Part shown: positions 56,459 to 64,000 of the stretch, piece after piece
How positions within the stretch are numbered: the stretch's first letter is position 1
Layout of the letters: each line of letters begins with the position of its first letter
Origin: Iphinoe sp. HA4291-MV1
GTDB lineage: Bacteria; Cyanobacteriota; Cyanobacteriia; Cyanobacteriales; Nostocaceae
Direction of reading: 5' to 3'
Assembly (NCBI GenBank): GCA_019359415.1
Contig: JAHHHH010000011.1
Span: 58,242-122,241, forward strand
Length of the DNA stretch: 64,000 bases
The notes under the pieces: generated by a model
Database searches by the model: none
Seen by the model: only the letters and a program-made list of their open reading frames with translations
Told to the model about the DNA's origin: nothing
Translations under genes and position numbers: made by a program

Positions 56459-57229
56459 ATGCTAGCCAGTGCAACCACATATGAAATTACCTGGCAAAAG
56501 TTACCAGATGATTTTGTTTTAGATGACGAACCAGTGGATAACATTAATCAGCCACTACTAGCAGCGGCTTTAACAGAAAGCTTAGAACTTACTGGAAGAT
56601 TGCCCGCCAACGCCTTAACCATGACTAACTATGGCATCTGTGCCACTTTAAATAACAAAATTGTCGTGAAAGCTCCCGATTGGGGATTCGTTCCATCTAT
56701 TCAGGTATCACGAGAAGAAGTCAAGCGGAGTTATACTCCCCGACTCCAAGGCGATTTTCCACTCATCGTGATGGAATTCCTTTCGGATACTGAAGGTGGA
56801 GAGTATTCCAGTAAACCAACCTATCCACCTGGTAAATGGTTCTATTACGAGCAAATTTTAAAAGTTCCCAACTATGCGATTTTGGAACCAGAAACGGGAG
56901 AGTTAGAAGTGTATCAGCTAGATAATTTAGGGCGGTATGAACTTCAAACACCAGATGAGAATAACCGTTACTGGATTGCGAAAATGAACTTGTTTTTGGG
57001 AATATGGCAAGGAAGCCGAGAAAATCGCACTGGTTACTGGTTGCGTTGGTGGGATGAACATGGTGAACTATTACTATGGGGTTGGGAGTTAGCAGCCAAG
57101 GAACGTCAGGAGAAAGACGCGGCTCTTCGACAGGTAGAACAGGAACGTCAACGGGCAGAACAAGAACGCCAACGAGCAGAACAATTAGCAGCCCAACTGC
57201 ATGCCTTGGGAGTAGAACCGGAAGTTTAA
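56459..57229 (+). CDS. Uma2-family protein, copy 2 of a duplicated pair
   Basis: 256 residues; about nine-tenths identical to the gene at 54443. The main difference is a longer helical tail (ERQEKDAALRQVEQERQRAEQERQRAEQLAAQLHALGVEPEV), made by repeating the short ERQRAE block. The shared sequence begins upstream of the ATG (ATTTATCAATGGCATTGAAGAGG), so a segment with its promoter was duplicated about 2 kb apart. The AAA/WD40 and toxin-antitoxin relics lie between the copies. Confidence 0.9.
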   Translation: MLASATTYEITWQKLPDDFVLDDEPVDNINQPLLAAALTESLELTGRLPANALTMTNYGICATLNNKIVVKAPDWGFVPSIQVSREEVKRSYTPRLQGDFPLIVMEFLSDTEGGEYSSKPTYPPGKWFYYEQILKVPNYAILEPETGELEVYQLDNLGRYELQTPDENNRYWIAKMNLFLGIWQGSRENRTGYWLRWWDEHGELLLWGWELAAKERQEKDAALRQVEQERQRAEQERQRAEQLAAQLHALGVEPEV

Positions 57230-57293
57230 ACTTGGCTTTGATTTATCTAAAATCATATTCTGTAGGTAAAACAAAGTTAGCCAGGGGTCGTTT

Positions 57294-59045
57294 ATGATGC
57301 TAATCTTCCAGAAAATCTCTAAAAAAGTTGATCAGCTTGGTGACAGTCTTTTCCTGTTTCTGTTAGAGAAATCAGCCCAAAGAAGTCTCAAAAGTTTAGA
57401 AACAGATACTGCCAAAGCTGCTCAACTGCAACAGAAAGTTTTGCTGGAGATTTTGCAGTTGCAAAAGAACACCGAATACGGAAGGAAGTATAACTTTGCA
57501 GTCATGCGATCGGTGGTTGACTTCCAAAAAGCACACCCTCTCTCTACTTATGACAACTACCAGGCAATTATTGACAATATCTCTAACAATGGCAAGTTTA
57601 CACAACTGGTAGCAGAGCCAATTATTCTGTTTCAAGAAACATCAGGAACGACTGGCAAAACGAAACTCATACCTAGAACAAAACGTCTATTTACCACCGT
57701 TCAAAAAGCTTTCCAAGCTGTCCAAGCAATCATTCAATCTCACTATCTTAATCAAAAAATATATTCAAAGAACTATCGTGGTCTTGGCTTGGGTAACGCA
57801 CAGCCACTCAGCTTAACACCAAGTGGTATTCCTAGAGGTGGTGCAACAAGTGGAGGAATCAGACAATCTAAATTGCTGAAGAAAATTTTCCGTCTGTCTT
57901 ACACTAGCCCTGCTAGCGTCTTCTTAATCGAAGATTACCGTAGCGCTTACTATTGCCATTTGCTGTTTGCTCTACTTGATCCAGACTTAGCATATATATC
58001 CTCTAACTATGCCTCAAATGTGTTGGAAGGAATACAAATATTGGAAACACAATGGCGGCGATTAGTCAACGATATCCAGTCGGGTAGCATTGATGAAAGT
58101 ATACAACTGGATGCTGCCACACGAGAGGAATTGCAAAATTTACTCCAGCCAAATCCTGCTCGTGCTGAGGTACTGAGGACTGAATTTGAACAAGGGATGC
58201 AAGGAATTTTACCCCGGATCTGGTCCCGATTGTCCTACATCCAATGCATCACCACAGGGTCAATGGGGCTTTACAAAGAAAAATTGCAATTTTACGCAGT
58301 TCAGGTTCCTATTTACTCGGCTGGTTTTGGCGCGAGTGAATCCTGGCTTGGTGTCAACCTCCAGCCAGAAAGAAATCCTCCTGCTTATGTGATAACTCCG
58401 CATGCGGCGTTTTTTGAATTTATCCCTTTTAGTGAAATTGATGCCCAGCAACCCACTACAGTTGATTTAACTTCTTTAGATGTTGGCGAAAGTTACGAAA
58501 TCGTGGTGACAACGGTAGCTGGACTTTACAGATATAGAATGGGAGATATTGTCAAGTGCGTTGGCTACTATCATCAAAGTCCGATGGTCGAATACCAGTA
58601 CCGACAAGGTTCTCTGCTCAACATTACAGGGGAAAAAGTTAGTGAACAAACAGTTTTTACTGCGATTACTGAAGCGATAAAACTGCTAGAGTCAGACTGC
58701 GAACTAGTAGACTACACAACCCGCATAGAATTTATCTCTGGTTCCGGGAGATATGTTGTCTACGTGGAAGTTTCTCAAACATTTTCATCTCTACCAGATT
58801 TAAACGAATGCCGGGAGAAAATCGAAGCAGTTATTGCAAGTTTAAATACTGCTTATAAACAGTGTAGAGCAGAAAATAGAATCGACCAACTTGAATTGAA
58901 GTTGGTGCAGAAAGACACTTTCAAACTCCTGCAACAAATGTTGCTCTCAACAGGGACTTCCAATTCACAGTTTAAGATGCCACGCTTGTTAAAAAACCCC
59001 CAGCAGGTAGAATTGATGGAAAGTATGGCATTCGGGATAGGTTAA
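57294..59045 (+). CDS. GH3-family acyl-acid adenylating/amido synthetase
   Basis: 583 residues. GH3 fold (ANL superfamily): ATP-binding motif ETSGTTGKTKLIPRTK (about 118-133), GYGASE-like SAGFGASESWLGV, YEIVVTTVAGLYRYRMGDIVKCVGY (motif with conserved Tyr/Asp) and NITGEKVSE. Plant GH3 enzymes conjugate jasmonate or auxin with amino acids; the substrate of bacterial relatives is not known. Starts 64 bp after the second Uma2 gene on the same strand. Confidence 0.9.
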   Translation: MMLIFQKISKKVDQLGDSLFLFLLEKSAQRSLKSLETDTAKAAQLQQKVLLEILQLQKNTEYGRKYNFAVMRSVVDFQKAHPLSTYDNYQAIIDNISNNGKFTQLVAEPIILFQETSGTTGKTKLIPRTKRLFTTVQKAFQAVQAIIQSHYLNQKIYSKNYRGLGLGNAQPLSLTPSGIPRGGATSGGIRQSKLLKKIFRLSYTSPASVFLIEDYRSAYYCHLLFALLDPDLAYISSNYASNVLEGIQILETQWRRLVNDIQSGSIDESIQLDAATREELQNLLQPNPARAEVLRTEFEQGMQGILPRIWSRLSYIQCITTGSMGLYKEKLQFYAVQVPIYSAGFGASESWLGVNLQPERNPPAYVITPHAAFFEFIPFSEIDAQQPTTVDLTSLDVGESYEIVVTTVAGLYRYRMGDIVKCVGYYHQSPMVEYQYRQGSLLNITGEKVSEQTVFTAITEAIKLLESDCELVDYTTRIEFISGSGRYVVYVEVSQTFSSLPDLNECREKIEAVIASLNTAYKQCRAENRIDQLELKLVQKDTFKLLQQMLLSTGTSNSQFKMPRLLKNPQQVELMESMAFGIG

Positions 59046-59657
59046 GAGAAAATAATTTTTTCATTCGTTGCGGGCGTGTAATCGCGCCCCTTGGGCGCAC
59101 GGAGTAGAGGCTGTTCCTCGTTCCTATGCTCTGCATGGGAATGTACTACAGGAGGCTCTGCCTCCTTTTAATCAGCTTGAGGCAGAGCCTTGACCAAATG
59201 CATTCCTTGTCAGAGATAAGGAACAAGAAAACGGTAATGACAGTTTTCAGGTTAACCCTGGAAACTGTTTTTATTTTGGGCGGTCTTTTTTGACTTTAAC
59301 TGGCAAAAGTTCAAAGTTCTTTTCTTATAATTAACAAAAATAAAAATACGGTAGAGCAATTACAATTATGATTAAAAAAATAACTTTACTGATGCAAAGT
59401 TTCTTAGTAAAAGTTTAGATAAATATATTGATAAAAGAAAGAATTTATGTAAAACCAGATATTAAGATAAAGAAAAAGTTTCCCATCCAGAAACATTGTC
59501 TCTTAGGGAAACTAATTAACAGTATTTTGGTGTGAGCAAATTCAGTTGTCCTCAAGCTTAGGCAGAGGAAAATTAGCAAACTTGGATAAAACAGCAGATT
59601 TCTCAATTCTTTAGAGTTGAGTCAGTTTTTATTAGCAGTTTATCACTAAATACAGCC
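59046..59657. promoter_or_regulatory. Upstream region of psbA
   Basis: About 610 bp. The first 170 bp hold GC-rich repeat sequence (GAGGCTCTGCCTCC near 59153). A terminator-like hairpin is at 59240-59276. From 59290 on it is strongly AT-rich, as expected for a light-regulated psbA promoter and leader, but I cannot fix the -35/-10 boxes. Confidence 0.5.
59240..59276 (+). terminator. Rho-independent terminator upstream of psbA
   Basis: ACAGTTTTCAGG (59240-59251), loop TTAAC, CCTGGAAACTGT (59257-59268; one G-T pair), then TTTTATTTT. It probably insulates psbA from read-through of the GH3 gene. Confidence 0.7.
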
Positions 59658-60740
59658 ATGAGCACGACTTTAAAAAGAAGCGAAAGCGACAATCTGTGGG
59701 TTCGGTTCTGTGAATGGATTACTAGCACCGAAAATCGACTCTATATTGGCTGGTTCGGTGTGTTGATGATTCCTACATTGTTAACCGCCGCCATTGTCTT
59801 TGTTATTGCCTTTATTGCGGCACCACCTGTTGATATCGATGGAATTCGTGAGCCGGTTTCTGGTTCTTTGTTATACGGTAACAACATCATCACTGGCGCT
59901 ATTGTACCAACATCTAATGCTATTGCATTACACTTTTATCCCCTTTGGGAAGCATCTTCTCTAGATGAATGGCTCTACAATGGCGGTCCTTATGAGCTTA
60001 TTGTTTTCCATTTCCTGATTGGTATTTTCTGCTGGTTGGGTCGTCAATGGGAACTCAGCTATCGTTTAGGAATGCGTCCTTGGATTTGTGTCGCTTACTC
60101 TGCTCCTGTAGCAGCCGCTACTTCTGTTTTCTTGATTTACCCACTTGGGCAAGGTAGCTTTTCTGATGGAATGCCTCTAGGTATTAGCGGCACATTTAAC
60201 TTCATGTTCGTGTTCCAAGCTGAACATAATATTCTCATGCACCCGTTCCATCAATTCGGTGTAGCAGGTGTATTTGGTGGTGCGCTGTTCAGTGCAATGC
60301 ATGGTTCTTTGGTGACTTCTTCTCTCATACGTGAAACCACTGAAAATGAGTCCCAAAACTACGGGTATAAGTTTGGTCAACAACAGGAAACTTACAATAT
60401 CGTTGCGGCTCACGGTTACTTTGGACGGTTAATCTGGCAATACGCTAGCTTTAACAACTCTCGCTCCTTGCATTTCTTCTTAGCATCTTGGCCCGTTATT
60501 GGTATCTGGTTAACTGCTTTGGGTATCAGCACAATGGCATTTAACCTCAATGGTTTCAACTTTAACCAATCAGTGCTTGACTCTCAAGGTCGTGTGGTTA
60601 ATACATGGGCAGATGTTCTCAACCGTGCTAACTTGGGTTTTGAAGTGATGCACGAGCGCAATGCTCACAACTTCCCACTCGATTTGGCTGGTGGTGAAGC
60701 TTATCCTGTGGCTTTACAAGCTCCTGCAATTAATGGTTAG
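59658..60740 (+). CDS. psbA: Photosystem II D1 protein, divergent isoform
   Basis: 360 residues, no gaps against standard D1, so normal numbering applies. All functional ligands are kept: Tyr161, Asp170, Glu189, His190, His198, His215, Ser264, His272, His332, Glu333, His337, Asp342 and Ala344, followed by the processed tail [16 protein letters not shown]. So an oxygen-evolving cofactor can be built. Gln130 is as in the constitutive D1:1 type. Unusual residues: Trp126 (normally Tyr), Leu127, Gln199 and Phe200 next to His198 (normally Met-Leu), Ala209, Gln242-Gln243, Trp260 (normally Phe) and Leu285. Single gene with its own terminator; probably a stress- or condition-specific D1. Confidence 0.97.
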   Translation: MSTTLKRSESDNLWVRFCEWITSTENRLYIGWFGVLMIPTLLTAAIVFVIAFIAAPPVDIDGIREPVSGSLLYGNNIITGAIVPTSNAIALHFYPLWEASSLDEWLYNGGPYELIVFHFLIGIFCWLGRQWELSYRLGMRPWICVAYSAPVAAATSVFLIYPLGQGSFSDGMPLGISGTFNFMFVFQAEHNILMHPFHQFGVAGVFGGALFSAMHGSLVTSSLIRETTENESQNYGYKFGQQQETYNIVAAHGYFGRLIWQYASFNNSRSLHFFLASWPVIGIWLTALGISTMAFNLNGFNFNQSVLDSQGRVVNTWADVLNRANLGFEVMHERNAHNFPLDLAGGEAYPVALQAPAING

Positions 60741-60784
60741 TAATCTTCACAAGAATTGATAACGTTGTTTTTGTGAAGAAGAAA

Positions 60785-60817
60785 GCGCTCTCTCTATATA
60801 TATGAGGGCGTTTTTTT
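60785..60817 (+). terminator. psbA terminator
   Basis: GCGCTCTCTC, AT-rich loop, GAGGGCG then TTTTTTT; 45 bp after the psbA stop. Stem contains G-T pairs. Confidence 0.65.
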
Positions 60818-60934
60818 GTTGCTTAGTTTTATTGCTGACTTGTATCTGTATTGTTACTTATGGTTTGATAGAGTCAGGAAAATCACTCACTAAAAGTGAT
60901 ATTTAAGTATAGTTTCATAAAGATTGAAGTGACT

Positions 60935-61558
60935 GTGAAACTCAATTTATTTGCTCACATACCCAGTGCGATCGCTCGTAAGAGCACGACGCTTTACGCA
61001 ATCGCCTTCACTATCAGCTCAGCTGCAACTCTGATTCAGCCAAGTTATGCTCAACAAAACCAAAAGTTCTTCTGCGGAATAAGCGAGGGTGTTCCAGCAA
61101 CCTTTGTTTACACCACACGGGGTGACATCCCAATGATTCGCTGGGTTGATGCAGGATTCGCCCCTCCTTGGACTCCTGAGCGGCGCTGTGAAGCAATCTC
61201 TGAGAGATTCCGACGATTTTACAACAACGGTACGCTGAATTTCCTCCGCGCTGGTAAGTCCGAGCGTCAACCTGTATTATGCGTTGCTAGCGAAAAAGGT
61301 GGTCCTTGTTTGCCTAACGGGGTATTGCTCACCCTCAAACATGGTCAAAATCCCCAGGAGATTCTACAACAACTGCTTAATAATCGCGGTGGGGTTAGTC
61401 CCGGATTTATTGAACTCAGTGGTAATAACAGTAAAGCAGTTATTTACTCAGAAAAAGACGCAGCTTACCTTGATGTCCAAAAACTCCTCTCTGAGATGGA
61501 AGGTACAGGGGCGACACGTACATCTTGTCCACCAGGACAACCTCTTTGGAAATGTTAA
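60935..61558 (+). CDS. COP23-domain secreted protein
   Basis: 207 residues from the GTG at 60935 (KLNLFAHIPSAIARKST...), which gives a signal peptide cut after PSYA; longer starts at 60896 and 60929 exist. The body matches the circadian oscillating protein COP23 family: FFCGISEGVPATFVYTTRGDIPMIRW, RRCEAISERFRRFYNNGTLNFLRAGK, PVLCVASEKGGPCLPNGVLLTLK, four or more conserved Cys and a terminal CPPGQPLWKC. COP23 is a peripheral membrane protein of unknown role. It precedes two trypsin-fold protease genes on the same strand, a frequent neighbourhood. Confidence 0.88.
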   Translation: MKLNLFAHIPSAIARKSTTLYAIAFTISSAATLIQPSYAQQNQKFFCGISEGVPATFVYTTRGDIPMIRWVDAGFAPPWTPERRCEAISERFRRFYNNGTLNFLRAGKSERQPVLCVASEKGGPCLPNGVLLTLKHGQNPQEILQQLLNNRGGVSPGFIELSGNNSKAVIYSEKDAAYLDVQKLLSEMEGTGATRTSCPPGQPLWKC

Positions 61559-61580
61559 GCAAATTGCAAACTAAACTGAC

Positions 61581-62447
61581 ATGCAATGGCGCTTACTTAT
61601 ACTGGTTACCTGTATTGGTGGTTTATCAATCTCGTCGGTAGCGTCAGCACCGAATATCGGGGTTTGTGCTAAGCAACCGTCAACCCAACGTTTGGGAAAC
61701 CAACTGCAACACAAAGCCAAGTCGATTACAGTCAAAGTTCTATCGAAAGGCTTTCTGGGGTCAGGTATTCTGATTCACAGAAAAAGTTCAGTTTATACAG
61801 TACTGACGAATGCTCATGTACTCAAGTCAGGTAATCCTCCATATCAAATTCAAACCCCCAATGGTCATATGTATGTGGCTGATGTCCCCAGTACTAAAGA
61901 CTCTCCTCCCTACTTTAAAGACAATGATTTGGCTGTTTTGCAGTTTCGCAGTCCGAAAGTGAACTATGCTGTTGCTTCTCTTGGTTCTGCATCAAGTCTG
62001 AATGTGGGTAATGAAGTGTTTGCAGCGGGATTTCCCTTTGATTTTGACAGAAATCAGGACCAGGGATTTGTTTTTAAAACTGGTAAAATTTCTTTGATTC
62101 TAAAGAAAGCTTTAGAGGGTGGCTACCGAATTGGATATACTAATGATTTGCAAAAGGGGATGAGTGGAGGACCACTGCTCAATCGCTTTGGCGAGGTAGT
62201 GGCTATTAATGGAATGCACGCTGAACCTCTTTGGGGTAATCCATATGTTTATCAGGATGGAACTGAGCCGGAACAACCTTTGCGAGAGAAGATGAGTAAA
62301 TCTAGCTGGGGGATTCCGATTGAGACATGGAAAAATGCGAAGAATCCCACCCCCGTAAAGCTACGCTCCACGTCCCCTCCTCTTAGTAAGGGGAGGGGCG
62401 GTTTTGGCGTTAGACAAAACCGGGGTGGGGTTGTGCGGGATTTATAA
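61581..62447 (+). CDS. Secreted trypsin-fold (S1) serine protease
   Basis: 288 residues with a signal peptide (RLLILVTCIGGLSISSVASA). Catalytic triad: His about 78 (VLTNAHVL), Asp about 115 (DNDLAVLQF), Ser about 195 (QKGMSGGPLL). HtrA-like protease core without PDZ. The last 40 codons (from about 62340) are derived from repeat-like DNA (PTPVKLRSTSPPLSKGRGGFGVRQNRGG), so the native end was probably replaced. Starts 22 bp after the COP23 gene; likely one operon. Confidence 0.85.
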   Translation: MQWRLLILVTCIGGLSISSVASAPNIGVCAKQPSTQRLGNQLQHKAKSITVKVLSKGFLGSGILIHRKSSVYTVLTNAHVLKSGNPPYQIQTPNGHMYVADVPSTKDSPPYFKDNDLAVLQFRSPKVNYAVASLGSASSLNVGNEVFAAGFPFDFDRNQDQGFVFKTGKISLILKKALEGGYRIGYTNDLQKGMSGGPLLNRFGEVVAINGMHAEPLWGNPYVYQDGTEPEQPLREKMSKSSWGIPIETWKNAKNPTPVKLRSTSPPLSKGRGGFGVRQNRGGVVRDL

Positions 62448-62507
62448 GCAATTAAGCAAACTTGATATTACTGATTTTGATATAACAATTGGAGCAAAAG
62501 TCAAACA

Positions 62508-64000
62508 ATGAATTTCTTTTCTCGTCGTCTTCCAGCAATGTTGATTGGGGCTGCAGTTGTAGTGGTAGAGCCTCAACTAGCTGTAGCATTAACTCCAGTA
62601 CAGGTCAACAATATTGCTAAAGAATTTACTGTTCTCATTACTGGTAAAGGTACTGGCTCTGGGGTGATTTTTGAACGTAAAGGTGACACTTACTCTGTCA
62701 TGACTAATCAGCACGTAGTGGCTTACGATGGGAGATATGAGATTCAAACTCCTGATGGAATTCGCTACCCAGTTTACCACAGACGGGTTTTACCTGGGTT
62801 GGACATTGCGATTTTGCAATTCACTAGTAATAAAAAATACAACGTTGGCTATTTCTGGAACTCTGACCAAATACAGGAAGGCACAACGGTTTATGTAGCA
62901 GGTTGGGCAGTTAGTTTACCAGGTATTACTAACGAACGTCACTATCAATTCACAAAAGGGAAACTTCGCCGCAGTCAACTTAAAAACGCTGATAACGGCT
63001 ATGCCTTAGTTTATGACAATGAGGCTAAACCAGGGATGAGTGGCGGTCCCGTGTTGGATGAAAATGGTCATGTGGTAGGAATTAATGGGCGAGCCAATAC
63101 AGAGGTACGATCTCCTCGTATATTAGGGCTTAGATTAGGGATTCCAATTAATAGTGTTTTAACAGCCATAAGTCGTCCAACGACAGGTTCGCCAGCTGCT
63201 ATTGCAGCTGTTCCACAAAAACGCACTGCTGAGGCTTTAATCAGCTTGGGGGGAGGTAAAGCCGATAGAAAAGACTACCAGGGAGCGATCGCTGATTACA
63301 ACCAAGCTTTGCTGATTAATCCCAACAATCCTGATGCTTACTTTCAACGAGGTAGCGCTTACTATTATCTGAAAAAGTACGAGGCAGTTCTTGAGGACTT
63401 TAACAAGGTACTACAACTCAATCCGGAAAGTTCAGCTGCTTACATTTCCCGGGGTAATTTCTATGCCCAATTGGGAGAACCCCAGAAGGCGATAGCTGAT
63501 TTTAATCAGGCAAAGCTCATTAATCCTAATATTGAGATTCCGAATCTTATTCTGGTCCCGAATAAGAGAATTAATATTCGGATTCTCCCGAATAATATTC
63601 AAAATCCGAATAAGAGAATTAATATTCAGAATTTTCCGAATAATATTCAGAATCCAAAATATAGAATTAATATTCAGAATTTTCCGAATAATATTCAGAA
63701 TCCAAAATATAGAATTAATATTCGGAATTTTCCGAATAATATTCAGAATCCAAAATATAGAATTAATATTCGGAATTTTCCGAATAATATTCAGAATCCA
63801 AAATATAGAATTAATATTCAGAATTTTCCGAATAATATTCAGAATCCAAAATATAGAATTAATATTCAGAATTTTCCGAATAATATTCTGGTTCCAAAGA
63901 AGGAAATTAATATCCAGAATCTTCCGAATAATATTCTGGTTCCAAAGAAGGAAATTAATATCCAGAATCTTCCGAATAATATTCTGGTTCCAAAGAAGGA
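62508..64000 (+). CDS. Secreted S1 protease with TPR repeats and a 16-residue tandem repeat tail (3' end outside window)
   Basis: At least 497 codons, ATG at 62508 with GGAG 14 bases ahead; no stop before the window end. Signal peptide (SRRLPAMLIGAAVVVVEPQLAVA), then trypsin-like domain with His69 (MTNQHVVAY), Asp99 (LDIAILQF) and Ser178 (KPGMSGGPVL). Residues about 241-345 form three TPR units (YQGAIADYNQALLINPNNPDAYFQRG and so on). From residue 355 the frame is a perfect-period 16-residue repeat, INIQNFPNNIQNPKYR, with Asn, Ile, Pro and Gln. Third gene of the COP23-protease set. Confidence 0.85.
   Translation, partial: MNFFSRRLPAMLIGAAVVVVEPQLAVALTPVQVNNIAKEFTVLITGKGTGSGVIFERKGDTYSVMTNQHVVAYDGRYEIQTPDGIRYPVYHRRVLPGLDIAILQFTSNKKYNVGYFWNSDQIQEGTTVYVAGWAVSLPGITNERHYQFTKGKLRRSQLKNADNGYALVYDNEAKPGMSGGPVLDENGHVVGINGRANTEVRSPRILGLRLGIPINSVLTAISRPTTGSPAAIAAVPQKRTAEALISLGGGKADRKDYQGAIADYNQALLINPNNPDAYFQRGSAYYYLKKYEAVLEDFNKVLQLNPESSAAYISRGNFYAQLGEPQKAIADFNQAKLINPNIEIPNLILVPNKRINIRILPNNIQNPNKRINIQNFPNNIQNPKYRINIQNFPNNIQNPKYRINIRNFPNNIQNPKYRINIRNFPNNIQNPKYRINIQNFPNNIQNPKYRINIQNFPNNILVPKKEINIQNLPNNILVPKKEINIQNLPNNILVPKK
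63570..64000 (+). repeat. 48-bp in-frame tandem repeat
   Basis: Units start at 63570, 63618, 63666, 63714, 63762, 63810, 63858, 63906 and 63954 (partial at the window edge). Each is 48 bp and encodes INI(Q/R)N(F/L)PNNI(Q/L)(N/V)PK(Y/K)(R/E). The middle five are nearly identical at DNA level, the last three form a second variant (ILVPKKE). Within a unit NIQNFPN and NIQNPKY look like two half-repeats. Confidence 0.95.

Noticed and set aside
59658-60740. Chlorophyll f synthase (ChlF) as an alternative identity of the D1-like protein
   Set aside because: All Mn-cluster ligands (Asp170, Glu189, His332, Glu333, His337, Asp342, Ala344) are kept, which ChlF lacks.

Overview
The window is chromosomal DNA of a cyanobacterium, most likely a large-genome filamentous (Nostocales-like) species. 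Evidence: a photosystem II D1 gene (psbA), a plant-type phytoene desaturase/phytoene synthase pair (crtP-crtB), a COP23-type secreted protein, many HIP1 octamers (GCGATCGC), runs of short tandem heptanucleotide repeats, several Uma2-type genes and toxin-antitoxin pairs, and many small dispersed repeats.

Layout. 1-6.1 kb: the end of a Pro/Gln/Asn-rich protein, a lipoprotein, a repeat-rich spacer with a 21-bp minisatellite, and a 1263-residue membrane-anchored NACHT ATPase ending in a formylglycine-generating-enzyme (FGE) fold; its last 40 codons look like the variable region of a diversity-generating retroelement target. 6.2-9.1 kb: a polyprenyl-phosphate-type glycosyltransferase, an NlpC/P60 peptidase and a divergent beta-lactamase-fold serine hydrolase. 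9.7-21.9 kb: an exopolysaccharide cluster (GT2 enzymes, Wzx-like flippase, Wzc-like BY-kinase, O-antigen ligase/polymerase, GT4, GH5 glycosidase, CgeB-like GT and a WecB/TagA/CpsF GT). 23-31 kb: an outer-membrane beta-barrel-like protein, a branched-chain amino-acid type binding lipoprotein, tRNA-Ser(GCT), crtB, crtP, a decayed TnpB and an alpha/beta hydrolase.

31.6-38.9 kb holds the most interesting system: an HlyD-family adaptor and a C39 peptidase/ABC exporter of the NHLP type, followed by two small genes whose products carry double-glycine leaders and dissimilar, cysteine-free cores. The two peptide genes sit in tandemly duplicated flanks, and a promoter with a perfect palindrome in its spacer lies ahead of the first. 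A 262-bp MITE-like element with a 9-bp target duplication was inserted just ahead of the exporter, and the downstream end is broken by a decayed transposase and a truncated glycosyltransferase.

39-49 kb: small metabolic genes, a nitrilase-fold protein that lacks the catalytic Cys, a large hybrid sensor kinase preceded by a ParD-like remnant, a phytol-kinase-like protein, a VapBC pair and a 5'-truncated DUF262/HNH gene. 49-57 kb: uvrA, then a rapidly changing island of Uma2 proteins (one duplicated), two VapBC/FitAB-like pairs, a toxin-antitoxin locus broken by a 92-bp MITE-like element, and an AAA-like/WD40 remnant. 57-64 kb: a bacterial GH3 adenylating enzyme, a divergent psbA, a COP23 protein and two trypsin-fold secreted proteases; the last, TPR-linked one runs off the window in a 48-bp (16-residue) in-frame tandem repeat.
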